DNA from: Siderastrea radians
Lineage: Eukaryota > Cnidaria > Anthozoa > Scleractinia > Rhizangiidae
NCBI GenBank assembly: GCA_964017195.1
Contig: OZ024888.1
Span: forward strand, 13,974,201-14,038,200
Direction: 5' to 3'
Length of the DNA: 64,000 nt
The translations under genes and the position numbers were made by a program. A model generated the notes under the pieces. The model was not told the DNA's origin and searched no databases. It saw nothing but the letters and a program-made list of their open reading frames with translations. How positions within the stretch are numbered: position 1 is the stretch's first letter; each line of letters begins with the position of its first letter. This document shows, one piece after another, positions 12,345 through 24,914 of this stretch.

Positions 12345-12600
12345 CTAAAACATGGCGAGACAAGTAAATTTGCATGGAAGACCGCTTGACAGATGTACTT
12401 TTTTGGGATCCTTTCCCAAAAAAAACGCTTGGATCATGAATCTCAAAAATCTGGATTTAGATTTTATCTGAAGAATCCACTCGGAGTGTTGATTCTTTGG
12501 ATTCGTGATCCGTTTTTGGATTTTCGTAAAAAAACGCAAAATCCGTTTTCTGATTTTCCCCAAAAAACGCACCCTTATTTACACATAACGGAACATGCAA
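12345..12600. repeat. Low-complexity GGATTC/AAAAACGC segment
   Basis: Short motifs (ggatcatgaatc, ggattcgtgatcc, aaaaaacgc, gattttc) recur on both strands, which gives false open frames in both directions (12393-12659 + and 12345-12572 -). I see no protein domain, so I read it as a degenerate simple repeat. Confidence 0.45.
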
Positions 12601-12659
12601 CGGTAAAAGGGGGAGCCTCTAGGATTACCATAAAACACAAACTACAGGAAGCGTCCTAG

Positions 12660-13440
12660 GTAGAAGAGTACAGTAAGCCTTACAGGCCAACCCTAGAGAG
12701 ACTATACATAGAAAGATGAACTCTGTTTTGGCAGGGTGGCCCATTCAGCAACAAGGCTGATATTCAGAGGGGCCGTGCACATTCCTTAAGCTAGACACGA
12801 TATACAGAAAATAAGTTACAAAAACTACAAAACGTGTCTACAATTTGATGACGAAAATAGTAGCAAAGAAATGTAAATATACACTAAACAGTACAAATAT
12901 CCGTAAAATGATAACTCAGAGGCTATTTGCATTATAAATCTAACTAGTAGAGTTATGTTCCAAAACACTGTTCGAACTAAATGGTTTAGAATTTAAGGAA
13001 TATTTCAAACCGAGCAGATAAATGGACAGATCAAAAACTTGTCACATGTCAGTGGCGTACCTGGGGGGAGGCCCAAGTGGGACCGCGCCTTCCTTCCCAT
13101 CATTCAAATCTGTACTTGTCTTTTTTATTGTGTAATAATCAAATACATTCAAGTTTAAAATGAATAACAGGAAAGAAAAGGCCTAAAAAAGCCGACCAAT
13201 GTTACCGGGAGATCTGTTAAATATGCTAATATGAGCGCCTGCGAATGCAGCCGCCTTTCATCCTTCAGGCCGATAAGGGAGTTCGCGTCGCTGATCTTTA
13301 GTGCTTTGGCTTATGAAGCACCAAGCAAAAGGCGCCATTTAGAGCTCTCCCATCGAACTTCCTGGAACCCCCTCCCCCAACTGCAAATATCCTTTAGCTC
13401 ACATAAAGGATTCATAAAAATGAAAAAAAAACGCCAGAAT
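12660..13440. other. Intergenic, nothing recognised
   Basis: No exon, repeat family or RNA gene that I can support. Confidence 0.4.
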
Positions 13441-13442
13441 CG

Positions 13443-13721
13443 ACACTGTCAGGGTTCTATCTAGGGTATTTGAGCGGTAGAAGCTTCCCCCCCAAAATGC
13501 CCGACTTCCCCCCCCCAAAATATTGTTATCATTACAGTATATAAGTAACATTCTCTCAAAATTGTGTTCCACAATGCACCAGTTTGCATCTCAGCGCATA
13601 TTCATTTAAAAGAAATTTTCTGGGAGGGGCATGCCTCCGGACTCCCCTAGGAAGCTCGTGGCCTTTGGCCACGAGGGACTTCTTCCCCAAACGATAACTT
13701 CTAGATAGAATCCTGACAGAC
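13443..13721. mobile_element. 279-bp TIR element
   Basis: The left end ACTGTCAGGGTTCTATCTAG pairs with the right end CTAGATAGAATCCTGACAG. It contains two C-runs (gcttcccccccc, cttccccccccc) near the left end and a small palindrome (ctcgtggcctttggccacgag). No ORF is present. Confidence 0.7.
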
Positions 13722-14417
13722 TGTGTACAAATTTATCTTCAGCATTGCGGAGTACTGTTGCGTAAGTAAATGTCCAATCACAAAGCGCGCAAGAGACCAG
13801 CTACTCAGAAAAGGATACACATATCCCTGCAAACCTGCGGGGTACTAGAACAAGCTTTTGTGAGCCGTTACGCAGAAGGACTATATCTAGGTTTTAAGTG
13901 ACACGTCCGGCTGCACCGGAGGCAACTGTAAACAACCTTACACTTCAACCGAGTTTATAATTTTTATAATTGGGGATCACCTTTCCACAAGTACTCACGT
14001 AAACTGGAGGAGGTGATAGGGGTAACGCAATGTGATAAACATGGCATTTTTAATACTGAAATTATGAAGCTTTGGGCGAATTTAGAGGTTTAATTCTAGT
14101 GGCTCACAAGTTAACTTCAGCTTGTGAGGGTTGTCTTTATTAAACCACAGGTTTTCTTGTTTAATCTACATTACCACTTACTTTTACTTTATTTCCACCT
14201 GTTCTGTCTTAATGTTAATCTTCAGCGTTTTGTGCTAGCTCTGTTCGAATAAAGACATGACGATTGTTTTCTCCTTCATCGTTTTTAATATGAATACGGT
14301 TAATACATAAACTACAATTATATTTGAAAGAAGAACACTCCCATTTCTTCTACTATTTGCCAAAATTGTCCAGGTAGAATTTTCTTCAAAGTGCACTCTT
14401 ATGAGGAAGTCATATAA

Positions 14418-15349
14418 TCATAACGGTTCCTGTTTCATTTCTTTAACGTCACACAATAGTTCATAAATGCTGTAGAAGTCGTCTGGCTGCTCGCATTTGA
14501 TGGGCGTCTGTGTACTGTGTGTTTTTTATGTACCTTTAAGCTAACTGCGTGGGTAAAACACTTGCCACACCGATCGCATTCAAAAGGTTTCTCTCCACTG
14601 TGTATTCTTTTATGTACCTTTAAACTACTTCCTCGCGAAAAGCATTTACCACACTGGTCGCATTCAAAAGGTTTCTCTCCGCTGTGTGTTCTTTCATGCA
14701 GCTTCAGATTACCTCCTTGAGAAAAGCATTTACCACACTGATCGCACCTAAAGGGTTTGTCTCCACTGTGAGTTCTTTTATGTTTCTTAAGAGCATCTGC
14801 TTGAGAAAAACCTCTGTCACACTGATCGCATTCAAACGGTTTCACTACACTGTGTATTCTTTTATGAACATTAAGATTACCTACTCGAGAAAAGCATTTA
14901 CCGCACTGTTCACATTCAAACGGTTTCTCTCCACTGTGTGTCCTTTTATGTTCCGTTACACAGGCTGCTTCAGTGAAACATTTACCGCACTCGTCACATT
15001 CAAACGGTTTCACTTCACTGTGTGTTCTTTTATGAGCTGTTAGATGGGCTGCTCGTCTGAAACATTTGCCACACTGATCACATTCAAAAGGTTTCTCTCC
15101 ACTGTGAGTTCTTTCATGTACCTTTAGATTACTTTTGTAACTAAAATATTTACCACATTGACCACATTGAACGAGTTTTTCTCCACTGTGTATTCTCTTA
15201 TGATTCTTGCCCTTCTGATCACTTTCAACAGGATTCCTTCTATTCGTTGCGTTCTTACGTCGTTGTAGATTTTCTGAATTCTCCTCAGAATGAGTTGTTT
15301 TTTGTTCCTTTAGACTCCTGCTATCGTCTTCTCTGTAGTTTGCCGCCAT
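14418..15349 (-). CDS. C2H2 zinc-finger protein, eight fingers, probable frameshift near the C-terminus
   Basis: Translation starts at an ATG in a strong context (gaaccATGG). A 50-residue charged lead (MAANYREDDSRS) precedes an uninterrupted array: seven clear C-x2-C-x12-H-x3-H fingers joined by HSGEKP or HSVVKP linkers, then an eighth, damaged finger. Such arrays bind DNA in the nucleus. The specificity-determining positions differ between fingers. As it stands the frame ends at 14435 with finger 8 broken after KVHKKH. At a run of six T (14522-14527), adding back one base would restore an ordinary HKxTHS finger end, and the other frame then reads on to a stop at 14418 with an acidic tail (CEQPDDFYSIYELL...KQEPL). 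So this is either a one-base sequencing or assembly error or a real null/variant allele. The gene appears single-exon; no KRAB or BTB is visible. Confidence 0.85.
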
Positions 15350-17690
15350 GGTTCAAATTTGTAGATTAGTAGTGACCACAAATGGTACGTGTTCCCTCAG
15401 CCTGAAGAGAGAAAATGACTTCTCTACTTGACTTGGAGAGAATAGAAAGATGTAAAAACTATAACTATTCAGTGAACGCTCTACTTATGTACCTCACCTA
15501 AGCACCTACAGAGACTTATAACTACTGTCAGAGTAGTTTGGAAGGTTGTGAAAAGATAGACAAGTACAGACGTAAAAAACATGACAAAATACAACAAATT
15601 ATTGACGGCTAGAATCCAAGACCTTCGCCTTGCAATATTTCGGCCGAAATCCATCCCAGTTTCCTCCAAACCCTCACGTTCGGCTTGTATTTGACTAACA
15701 ACAAATATGCATTTCACTACTTGATCTGTGCTAAAAATATGAGTCCGGAAATCACAGTGAAAGCAAGCGGTTAAGACCATTGCGTGGTAGTTAGTTCGGT
15801 CGTATACTTAACATGAACAGCATGCCGTTTGAAACAAAACTTGGTAACTGCATGGGTACGAAACGTCTAAATTGCGTGGGTACAAATCGTCCGAGTTGGG
15901 TACGAATCGTCTGGGAACAAAACTTCCTTGGGTACAAAACGTCTGGTAAGCCTACAAAAGAGGTTAAAGCAACTAAAAGAGCGAGAGGAGGTCTGGGAAT
16001 TCATGCCTAAATTAGAACCAGTGGCTGGTTGAGATCTTCTTCAGGGGAGTACATGAAAAAATCTCAGCCCATAAGAAATGACATGGAAATGAGCATTTTT
16101 TGTTCAAATTATTCAATCCATATATTGTCTGTCTTCATAAGGCCCCTTATGTGGACACTAACTTACTGTTGCTCTGGCAGTAACAAATGCTTGTTATTGA
16201 ATCCACTATGAAAAGTGAGAAATGTAGAACTCTCATTCTAAGGCTTATTAAATTTCCACAACTCGAGAACTTGAACAGTAATTATAAATATAATGCATTT
16301 ATTCTAGTATACATTTAAAAGTGCACTGCAATTTTATCCATAAGTTATGATTATAATAGTAAACGGTAAGACATTTTTCATGATAGAAATGCTCTTAGTA
16401 AAAATGATGCTTAAAAGAGCATATCCTTGTAAGGTTGCGACCACTGTTCTGAATTTCCAAGGCGGTCACTTAGAAGAGCTTTGACTGTATCTTTACTGGC
16501 GGTGCTTGTAACAGATGGGGCTAAAAGAATTATTCACAGCTGAAATCTATTGAACCACAAACAGCCCAAGTTCATGACTCCGAAAAGCCACAAATTTGGA
16601 ACCATGTAGTCATTAGTCATTACTAAAAGTGTTGTGATTCGCACATGACCCTTGCATCAGGTTTCAATATCACCTGATAAGAATGGATCTATATAGGGGT
16701 TCATTATATCGGACTTCCACTATACATGGAAAGCAAAGTTTGCCACCAAAAAATGGCTCTATTTACATGTACCTGAAAAAAAACACAACAGGATATACAG
16801 AGGCCAAGTTTATTTTGTTCATTTAACCAACTGACGCCCGTTGCGCCCCTATGCGCCCTAGAATGAGCAGGCGTCTTGTTCCACTTGTGTCGACATCAGT
16901 TTAAGTGACCCTGAAAAGCTTTGATAGTCAGGCGATGCAACGCAAAAAGATCTTGTAAATGATGCCTGAATGACAATGATCAGGTCACGTAAACCTGAGT
17001 AACAGCCAGAAAACCAAGCAACTTTTACCTCAAAAACACGAAAAAATCATGGCCTTCCCACCGACTGCTACTTTTGGCCAACTCTTTCCATTTCAAACGA
17101 GCTTTGAGGCCAAACTTTTCTCATCACCAGAAACAGTGGTCATATGGCTAACTCAACAGCAAAAAGCGAAAATCAAAATAATGATAACGAAAGCAACGGG
17201 CTTGTGCGCTAAATCTCGAAGAGCCGTAGAAATTCAAAATTCAAAATTTTGAATTGTGCGCATGATTGAACTCAAAATGCTAGAAAACATCCTGAAACCG
17301 AAAGAAACGGCAACTGTTCATACTAGAAAGCACTTTTCCTGAGAATTGGGACGAAATAGGATCAAACAGGGCTAAAAAAAAGGCCATTTGGTGATTAAAA
17401 GTGCCATTTTTTCGAAGCTTGCCGGGTGTCAATGGGTTAACTGAATTTGCTTGATAAAACTGCTAAAGTCCACAACATTTTAATCTCACACAACGTCTTA
17501 TTACAGAGTGCTGAATTTCTTAATGGATGACATTGTAACCCTGAATGCTCTTTCAAAGAGACTGGTGGACTGGACTGGTGGATCAAGGTGAAGAATCCAG
17601 GGGGTCTGGGCCCTCCTTCTCCCTTCTTTGAACTTCATACTTGAAATAATCAGACACAAATCCAACTTGAAAGAATAATACTGCATTCAC
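15350..17690. other. Intergenic, no supported gene
   Basis: The immediate flank (15350-15480) is the zinc-finger 5' UTR/promoter side. A 99-residue - strand frame (15481-15780) has a hydrophobic stretch but no homology that I recognise. A decayed mariner-type end lies at 16690-16726. Nothing else is called. Confidence 0.4.
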
Positions 17691-18159
17691 ACTGGTCTGA
17701 AACATGTCTTCCCTGATCATGAATGAAACATGTTTCAACTTGTAAAGTGTTCACATTTATATGCAGTGCAGCACGCAAATCGTGGTTGAAACATGTTTAT
17801 TCTGACCGTGATCGAAACTCCCTAATGAGGTCAGATGAAACATGTTAAACATGGTGGCCGAGAGTGGAGAGGAAGCCAGTACCCAAAAGATCCTTAACTG
17901 GGGCTACAGTGAGACATATTTCAGATATGGGCTGATGATGAGATATGTGGGCAGTTGTTGGTGATGATGCAGAACCCGCAAGCCCTTGTGAAAGGACACA
18001 AACCCAATCAGCCAATAACACGATAAATTGCTGAGCTTGTCAAAAATGGAATATTTTGTACCAAGGATTGCACAAATTCTTCCTTCTTGCAATGATCTGA
18101 GAGGCCCTTCACCTCTAAAGGGCTTGGGAAGTGTGATTAAACTACAGAATCAATGCAAC

Positions 18160-18579
18160 ATTAAAGTGCACCTAGCCCCAAAATATTTTTTCCGCTAACA
18201 TAAAACTTTGCACCTATTTTAAAAACATTTAGCCATTATTTGCAGTTTTTGACTTTTTTATGGGCTTCAAAACTTACGCAAAACTAAGCACGGCCGAGTC
18301 AGAAGGGGCGTGGGTCTATTCCTGATTTGACAACACAAACTGCTTTGCATGCATGTTTACAAAGACTTCAGGAGATGTAAATCAGTTTGTGATGTCAAAT
18401 CAGGAATGGACCCATGCCCCTCACTAGCTAGGTCCTGTAACAGATGATGGATAGATTTGATAACTTTTACAGCCTATAAAAAGTCAAGACTGAGGGGGAT
18501 TTTGTAAAAAATGGCGCAATGTGTTTCAAACAGGTTTTATCTTAGTGAAAAAAATACTTTGGGGTTAGGTGCACTTTAA
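18160..18579. mobile_element. About 420-bp MITE with AAAGTGCACCTA termini
   Basis: The left end TTAAAGTGCACCTAGCCCCA pairs with the right end TGGGGTTAGGTGCACTTTAA. Inner blocks (attcctgatttgac / gtcaaatcaggaat) continue the inverted symmetry. No coding potential. Confidence 0.75.
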
Positions 18580-18767
18580 GTTCCAGCTCATTCTTTGGTT
18601 TTAAAAGTATAATTATCAATAATTTATACATGTTCTTGCATGTTCATTAACTGCATAAAGATGAAGCATGTGTGTTAAAATTGGCACCTTATGTGAACAA
18701 TGCAATCACAAGCATGTTTTTTTAGGAAAACATGTTTCATTTAAACATGCTTTGGCGCTAGTGTGAA

Positions 18768-20007
18768 CACAGGTAACCAAAGCGTAATACGAGAGTTTGT
18801 ATGGAGCTGAAATTCGATCGAAAATAATCGGCGGTTTTCCGCCGAAAATACATTAAAATCGAAATAAAGTTTAAAAAACCTTACTTGTTGTGTGTTTGCT
18901 GTGTTTTTATCGCTTTTCCGAGCTTCCGGAGGCCGTTTTGGGCGATTTTCTGCTTAACGGTCGATGCGACGGCATGTCACGTACTAAAGAGAGCTAAAGG
19001 TAGGAAAACGGGAATTCAAAATTGCCAACCGACACTCAAGGTCCCGATCAAAATACCCGCTAAAAATCGATTCAACCTAAAGTCAGCGCTTTAAAACTAC
19101 AACACATTTCAAAAAGGATAAATCTCCTACCTTTCTATGTGATTCAATCGTCAATTAGTTTATCTCTCGAAGTACAGCCCTGCATTAAAAACGAACTAAC
19201 TTTTCGAAATCGCCGCCATCACTAGCTTGTAAGGAAAAGAGGGTCAAAACTAACGATCAAGCCTGGGACAAAGCGCCAAATTTCGCTCCACCAGGGGACG
19301 ACACGAGTGACTTCTGTGTCGCCAAATGCCAAACTCACCCCCTCTCCGGTAAATCAAGTGTTGTACCGCTCAAATTTCGGCGGGAAATCGCGCGCGGGTC
19401 GCATTCAGGTATAAAACTTGACTTACCGGAGAGAGGGTGAGCTTGGCGTTTGGCGACATAGAAGTCACTCAAGTCGTCCCCCGGTGGAGCGAAATTTGGC
19501 GCTTTGTCCCAGGCTTGACCGTTAGTTTTGACCCTCTTTTCCTTACAAGCTAGTGATGGCGGCGATTTCGAAAAGTTAGTTCGTTTTTAATGCAGGGCTG
19601 TACTTCGAGAGATAAACTAATTGACGATTGAATCACATAGAAAGGTAGGAGATTTATCCTTTTTGAAATGTGTTGTGGTTTTAAAGCGCTGACTTTAGGT
19701 TGAATCGATTTTTAGCAGGTATTTTGATCGGGACCTCGAGTGTCGGTTGGCAATTTTGAATTCCCGTTTTCCTACCTTTAGCTCTCTTTAGTACGTGACA
19801 TGCCGTCGCATCAACCGTTAAGCAGAAAATCGCCCAAAACGGCCTCCGGAAGCTCGGAAAAGCGATAAAAACACAGCAAACACACAACAAGTAAGGTTTT
19901 TTAAACTTTATTTCGATTTTAATGTATTTTCGGCGGAAAACCGCCGATTATTTTCGATCGAATTTCAGCTCCATACAAACTCTCATATTACGCTTTGGTT
20001 ACCTGTG
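18768..20007. mobile_element. 1.24-kb near-perfect foldback element
   Basis: The arms 18768-19366 and 19408-20007 are inverted copies with only a handful of mismatches, separated by a 41-bp GC-rich spacer. Termini are CACAGGTAACC on both ends. A 7-bp direct repeat GTGTGAA flanks the element (18761-18767 and 20008-20014), which suggests a target-site duplication. The same 69-residue frame (MLCVCCVFIAFPSF...) appears once per arm, as expected for a palindrome, and is not evidence of a protein. The size of the duplication (7, perhaps 8 bp) leaves the superfamily open; hAT or Mutator-like is possible. Confidence 0.85.
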
Positions 20008-20014
20008 GTGTGAA

Positions 20015-22642
20015 CTCAGCTGAGGAAGAAAGAAAGCAGTGTGGACTAGCACATCATGACTCTGCACTCTGGAAAATGGTCACTTGATCAAAACTGTCTT
20101 TAAAAGTGAATTGTTTTTTAGTAGGTAACTGTTCCTGTATGAGTTACCAGCACAGGGAAACTCAAAAACATTATGCCTTAAATTTGTTACCACAAACGTT
20201 AGTTATTTATCTTCTCTCAATTTGTCAAGTTACACTGGTTCTCTCAAAACTTAGTCCATTAGGATTTGTTAAAATCGCAAAGCTGTGTTTTGTGGCAAAA
20301 GAAAATTGTTGCTTCAAATCCAGTAAAAAAAAAGTTTCTAAAAGGGGAACCAAAGCAATAAAATTAAAGAGAATCTGCCAGCCAGATTGCCCCACTGAAT
20401 CTAAACCTGCTGTGACACTGGTGAACCATGTTTCAAAACACTACATAATTTGGAAAAAAAGTCATGCTGCGTGAATTCCCTTTCTCATTGTTGGATCATG
20501 GTGGCATTGTAATAGTGAAATCACATGTAGTCTACACGGGACTGCACGCTGAAGTAAACTGTTATACGTTTCAGCCTTCAGTTCGATCACAGGAAGCTCT
20601 AGCTCACAGTTTGGGAACACAATGGTGCATTCTGGGGTGGGGGACACTCAGGAGATGCTCTCTGGGAGGGAGGTGCAGCCAGGGCAGTGAAACCCTGACC
20701 CTGTTTAAGGCCCAATTCTCTGATGTTCCTACCCTGTTTAAGACAGAATTCAGATTTTAGGGACCCTGTCTAAGACATTTAACCTAACATCTTAACCTCT
20801 TTAAGGGTAGAAAGGAATAGTCAGAGACTATTTCTTTCTTCAATATACTGCGCATTGGCAAACTGGTAAAAATTCAGCTTCTGATGAGCTTTCTGCAAAT
20901 CAAACATTATGTATATATAAGGTTGTGTAACGATTCCCTGTTTAAGACAAGAAGTGAGGAAATCGATACCCCGTTCAAGCCAATACCCTCTAAAACCATA
21001 CCCTATTGGACGGCACGTTCCTGTTAAGGCCAAACTAGGGAGTACCCCCCTCCCCCTCTCCGCCCCGGGGTGCAATTAGTTCGCTGGGACGTACCAGCTT
21101 CATAATAATTGCCCCTCATGATTCGCTTTTCCTGCTTCACCTGAAAGCAAGCACTTTCCCTGTGCACTCATTTTTGGCGAATGTGCTTATTCAATGCTGG
21201 ATCAAAGTCGAGTCATGACGAGCGAACGACGCGTGAATCATAGCTATAATCAAGCTAGAGAAACATGTTTGAATCACCGTCGTTTCTGATATGAATGCCA
21301 ACAATGGGAACGAAGCTGGTTCGTCTATGCAGTTATATCGTTACATTACTTTCTAGACATTTCCTTATGAAGATTGTCTTACCTGTACGCCACAAAGCAG
21401 TAAAAAATATACGCTGCAAAGTCTTCAACCCACCCATAGCAGCCATATTGCATTTATATTGTATTAGTGCCCAGTCTTTTCGCAGTGTACCGTCACGCAA
21501 CGAAACAAACACTTTGGCCGATCCGGATATGATTTCACTGTTTTGCCCCAGTAAACATGCAGTAAAGGCAGGAGTATAAAAGGTAAGAACAAAATTCCTA
21601 AGAACTTGTTTGCAATATAGGAGAGTAATGTAATATTTATCCAAAATTTAATTCCCCGGTGTATCTAGTCAAAGCCGAAATCGAACGGCGTTTTCATGAA
21701 AAATAATGGACAAATAAAAAAAGGGCAATCGAACTGTAATCGAACGCAATCCAACGTGTTGGGCGACTGGCGAATAGCTGGATTGAGTTGCATTTATTTA
21801 TTAATTTCTAATCGAACTAGTCGATAACTTCAAATTTGGACTTTTGAGCTTGTTCTTGTTACTGTGCTAAGAAAGTTTGGTTTTGTCAACAAATAAGTAA
21901 ATAAATAAACAACCCAAGGATATGTATTAAGCCGTGTGCTGTTCCGTTTGAGTACGATTCCACTCAGTGTTCATTTTCATCAGTTTTAAAAGTCCTAAAT
22001 TCCACTTTGAGTTTTGCTAGTTTCCCAAACCCAGCCAATAAAGACCACACAACCATTATAAATGCACAGTGCAACCCCTTTAGGTATGTCCCGCTGGGAA
22101 GGGTATGGTTTTCAAGCAGTTTGGTCTGGGGTAGGATATAGAAATCTGGAAGTTTTGGTCTAGAATAGGGTATCAACTACCGAGAAACTGGTAAGTGGTG
22201 TGACAAATTTAGACCAAAGTAGGGTTTGAAAAGCTCGGAAATGAATGTTAATTCATTCACGGCAACTTTGTTGATCGACAGATGGTTTTCCACTGAAAAC
22301 ACTGTGGTTACTGTATTTCTGGTAGACAGTCTGAAGATAGTTAGTCTTGGGAGGGGTAGGGTTTTTTGGCACCTAGTCTAGAATAGGGTTACAATATGAA
22401 GCTGAAAGTGCTCTGGTATAGGTTGACGGGTTTTATTACCCCAGTGGCAGACCCCCACCAAACATTTCCTGATTACCCCCCCCCCCCACCCCCCATGAGC
22501 ACAACATACACAAACAGAGGCAATAAGCCTGTGTTTAAATGAGTGAAGTGAGAGTCCAACACACCGTACAATGTATTTTGATTTTGTTTAATTATGTTTG
22601 ATTTCTGAACGTAATTGAAGATAATGCACTGAAAGAGTTTGA
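20015..22642. other. Intergenic with degenerate repeats
   Basis: 20680-21070 and 22050-22500 contain 'accctgtttaag' and 'ctagaatagggt' words bounded by C-runs, like the element at 6918. The frame at 20106-20474 has no recognisable domain. No RNA gene seen. Confidence 0.4.
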
Positions 22643-22855
22643 TTAACCCTTTAATCCCTGATGTAAAAATGCATATTCTCATTACTAATCTCCATACATT
22701 TCTTATGGAACTAGCAAGGAGAACTTGTCTAAATATCAAGACATGTTATCTTCACTGATTACTTCCTGTATTCTTGTCACTTGAATGTTCAAACAAGTAT
22801 TGATCATGTAAAGAGAAATTTCATTTTCATCAGGGCTTAGGGCTTAAAGGGTTGA
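22643..22855. mobile_element. piggyBac-type MITE, decayed right TTAA
   Basis: It starts TTAACCCTTTAATCCCTGA and ends with the near complement TTAGGGCTTAAAGGGTTGA; the right TTAA has become TTGA. The internal sequence is closely related to 37008-37204. Confidence 0.7.
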
Positions 22856-24171
22856 CTTTGATTACACTTTGGTTGTGTTGTGTCAGTTCGTAAACTAAAT
22901 TTTTGCTTCCTAGTAATTAACGTCTGTCAGTGATCTATTGAAGTCAAACAAAACAACAACAACAACAACAGCCTGGAGTACAAACAGGCTCCGGCCTGAG
23001 TGGTACATACTGGGGGCGGATCTAGGGGGGTGGATTGGGTGGCTAACAACCCCCTCTTTGGGGTTGTTTAAGCTTGAAATTAAGAAAGGGAACAAAACTG
23101 TCATTGAGGCAATTTTGTCTCAGATTGTTCTGTTATCACTCTGTCAGGTCAGCCATCCCCCTTCAAAACTCGTGGATCTGCCATTGCATACCCTGTATTT
23201 GGTGTGAGCCATGGTAACAGAGAGAGGGAGGGGAAGGTGAAGCCTGTTGCAAAAACTTTAATGCTGGCATTCCATGGAGCCAATTTCTGGTGCCATCTCT
23301 GATTGGTCAGATGCCTGCATTTTGACAAGTTTGACATGCGTGTGTGCAGCAATAATTACATTCCAATGTATCCAAACCAAGATAACGTTTTTATTGACAG
23401 TCAATTGACAGTATAATAAGAAGGAGTAGAATGGCAATTGCAATGCTTTGACTACAGGCTGTCACCTCTCCTCTCCCTCTCCCACTCCATATCTCCCTCT
23501 TCCTTGCCTTTCATTTCCATCCTCTTCCCAGTCCACACACTCTCCTTAAGTTTACAAATGAAACTAAATTAAAAAACTCTAATATATAGCATTGATCGTC
23601 TTTGTTAAACTAAAGTATAAATTCTAACTACAAAGATATAACTACTGCAATTACTCGTTCCTAACTATTTAATAACAATAATATGTACAAAAGAATGCCC
23701 ACTTTCCATGAATGCCATGTATAACTATTGACTGTAACTAACCATCACCATCGAAGCCTATGATTAGGCTCTCTATGCAAAAATAAATATTTTCTGGAGT
23801 CTTAAAGGCATTTAGCAAAGTTAAGCTGCCTCAGATATGAAAACAAGAGTACAAAGGGAGTGATTTTGTGTGTGTGCATGTCTGTGTGTTTCTGTCTTTT
23901 TTTTTTGAGGGGGGGGGAGGCAAAGACATCTTATGGCTAAAATTTTAGATTTAGGATTATGGAACAAACAAGGTTCAACTAGGTTGAAACCTTGTAACAA
24001 TTATTAGTCGCTAGAAAAATTTTAATGTCATTTCAAACATTATGCCAACTGTTTTGCCAGTTTTGCTAAATTTGTGACGTGTTGGGACCCTTTGCTTGTT
24101 CCATTTCCTTTTCCTTTACATTTGTTACTTTTGCTTAATTCTGATTTTTTTATCTTCTGGTACACTTTTAG
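22856..24171. other. Intergenic, no supported gene
   Basis: Short simple repeats only: (aac)n near 22950-22970, a CT-rich block at 23461-23540, and T/G runs at 23896-23920. Confidence 0.4.
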
Positions 24172-24329
24172 CTGCAAAGGGTTTCTATCTTGGAGCTTAC
24201 GCCTTGAGATCTGACCCATGTTTGACAGCCCTAAAGCAAAAAAAACATCTCAGTCCCCAGGCACCAGAAAATCGACCAAGCTGGGGCTTTGGAAGTCGTA
24301 AAGGCTATGTGATTCAAATGCATCGTTAG
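24172..24329 (+). CDS. Orphan terminal coding exon, unknown protein
   Basis: A pyrimidine-rich acceptor (ctggtacacttttag) is followed by an open frame AKGFYLGAYALRSDPC, then ENRPSWGFGSRKGYV, to a TAG at 24327. It looks like the last exon of a multi-exon gene whose earlier exons I could not find between 11.3 and 24.1 kb. The ENRPSWGFGSR segment recalls short repeats of ciliary microtubule-associated proteins, but not enough to name it. It is convergent with the receptor-pseudokinase gene, which ends 586 bp away. Confidence 0.35.
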
Positions 24330-24411
24330 TCCATAAAATATTTATAAAGAAAAAGTTTCTTAATTTTACTGGGGAATACTGTCTGCACTCCTCTTGATGG
24401 GGTGCAGTTAT

Positions 24412-24476
24412 GGTTATTTATTTATTATTTATGTATCTATCTATTTATTTATTTATTTATTTATTTATTTATTATA
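24412..24476. repeat. (TTTA)n microsatellite
   Basis: Imperfect ATTT/TATC tetranucleotide repeat, about 65 bp. Confidence 0.9.
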
Positions 24477-24914
24477 ATTTTTTGTGCAGTCATTAACTTC
24501 ATAAACAGTCAGGTTTTCATAACCCAGATACGCTATAATCTGGTATCGAAACAAAGTGAACTAAATTTAGGGCTAAAGTAAATTTCACCAGGACCCACAA
24601 TGAAATTATGGACCTAAGACTGCTAAGTGAATTTTTATAAAACTATATGAAATTATATACGTGCGTGTGAATCAACTTTCCCGGTGTTACTATCGCTCTG
24701 AACTACAGATTCTCAGTCAGTTTTATGTCAACTCTTTAAAAAAATTACGTAAAGTGATTGATGTTGCGCTGAAAATCTATACCAAGTGACTAAAATTTAA
24801 TTTTGAGGCCGTATGCTCCAATTAAGCTGACAATAATACATGCTTCGATGACCGAGAACTAAAAAAACCCTTTTCTGCGTCAATCTTGACTTAAGACCTA
24901 GTATTTGCGTTGTT

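Noticed and set aside
15481..15780. 99-aa - strand ORF with a hydrophobic segment
   Set aside because: No recognised family, no splice context; probably chance sequence near the zinc-finger gene's 5' side.
18885..19890. Two identical 69-aa ORFs on opposite strands
   Set aside because: They are the two arms of one palindrome. No domain and no further evidence of coding.
20106..20474. 122-aa + strand ORF
   Set aside because: Composition and lack of domain or splice signals look like random sequence.
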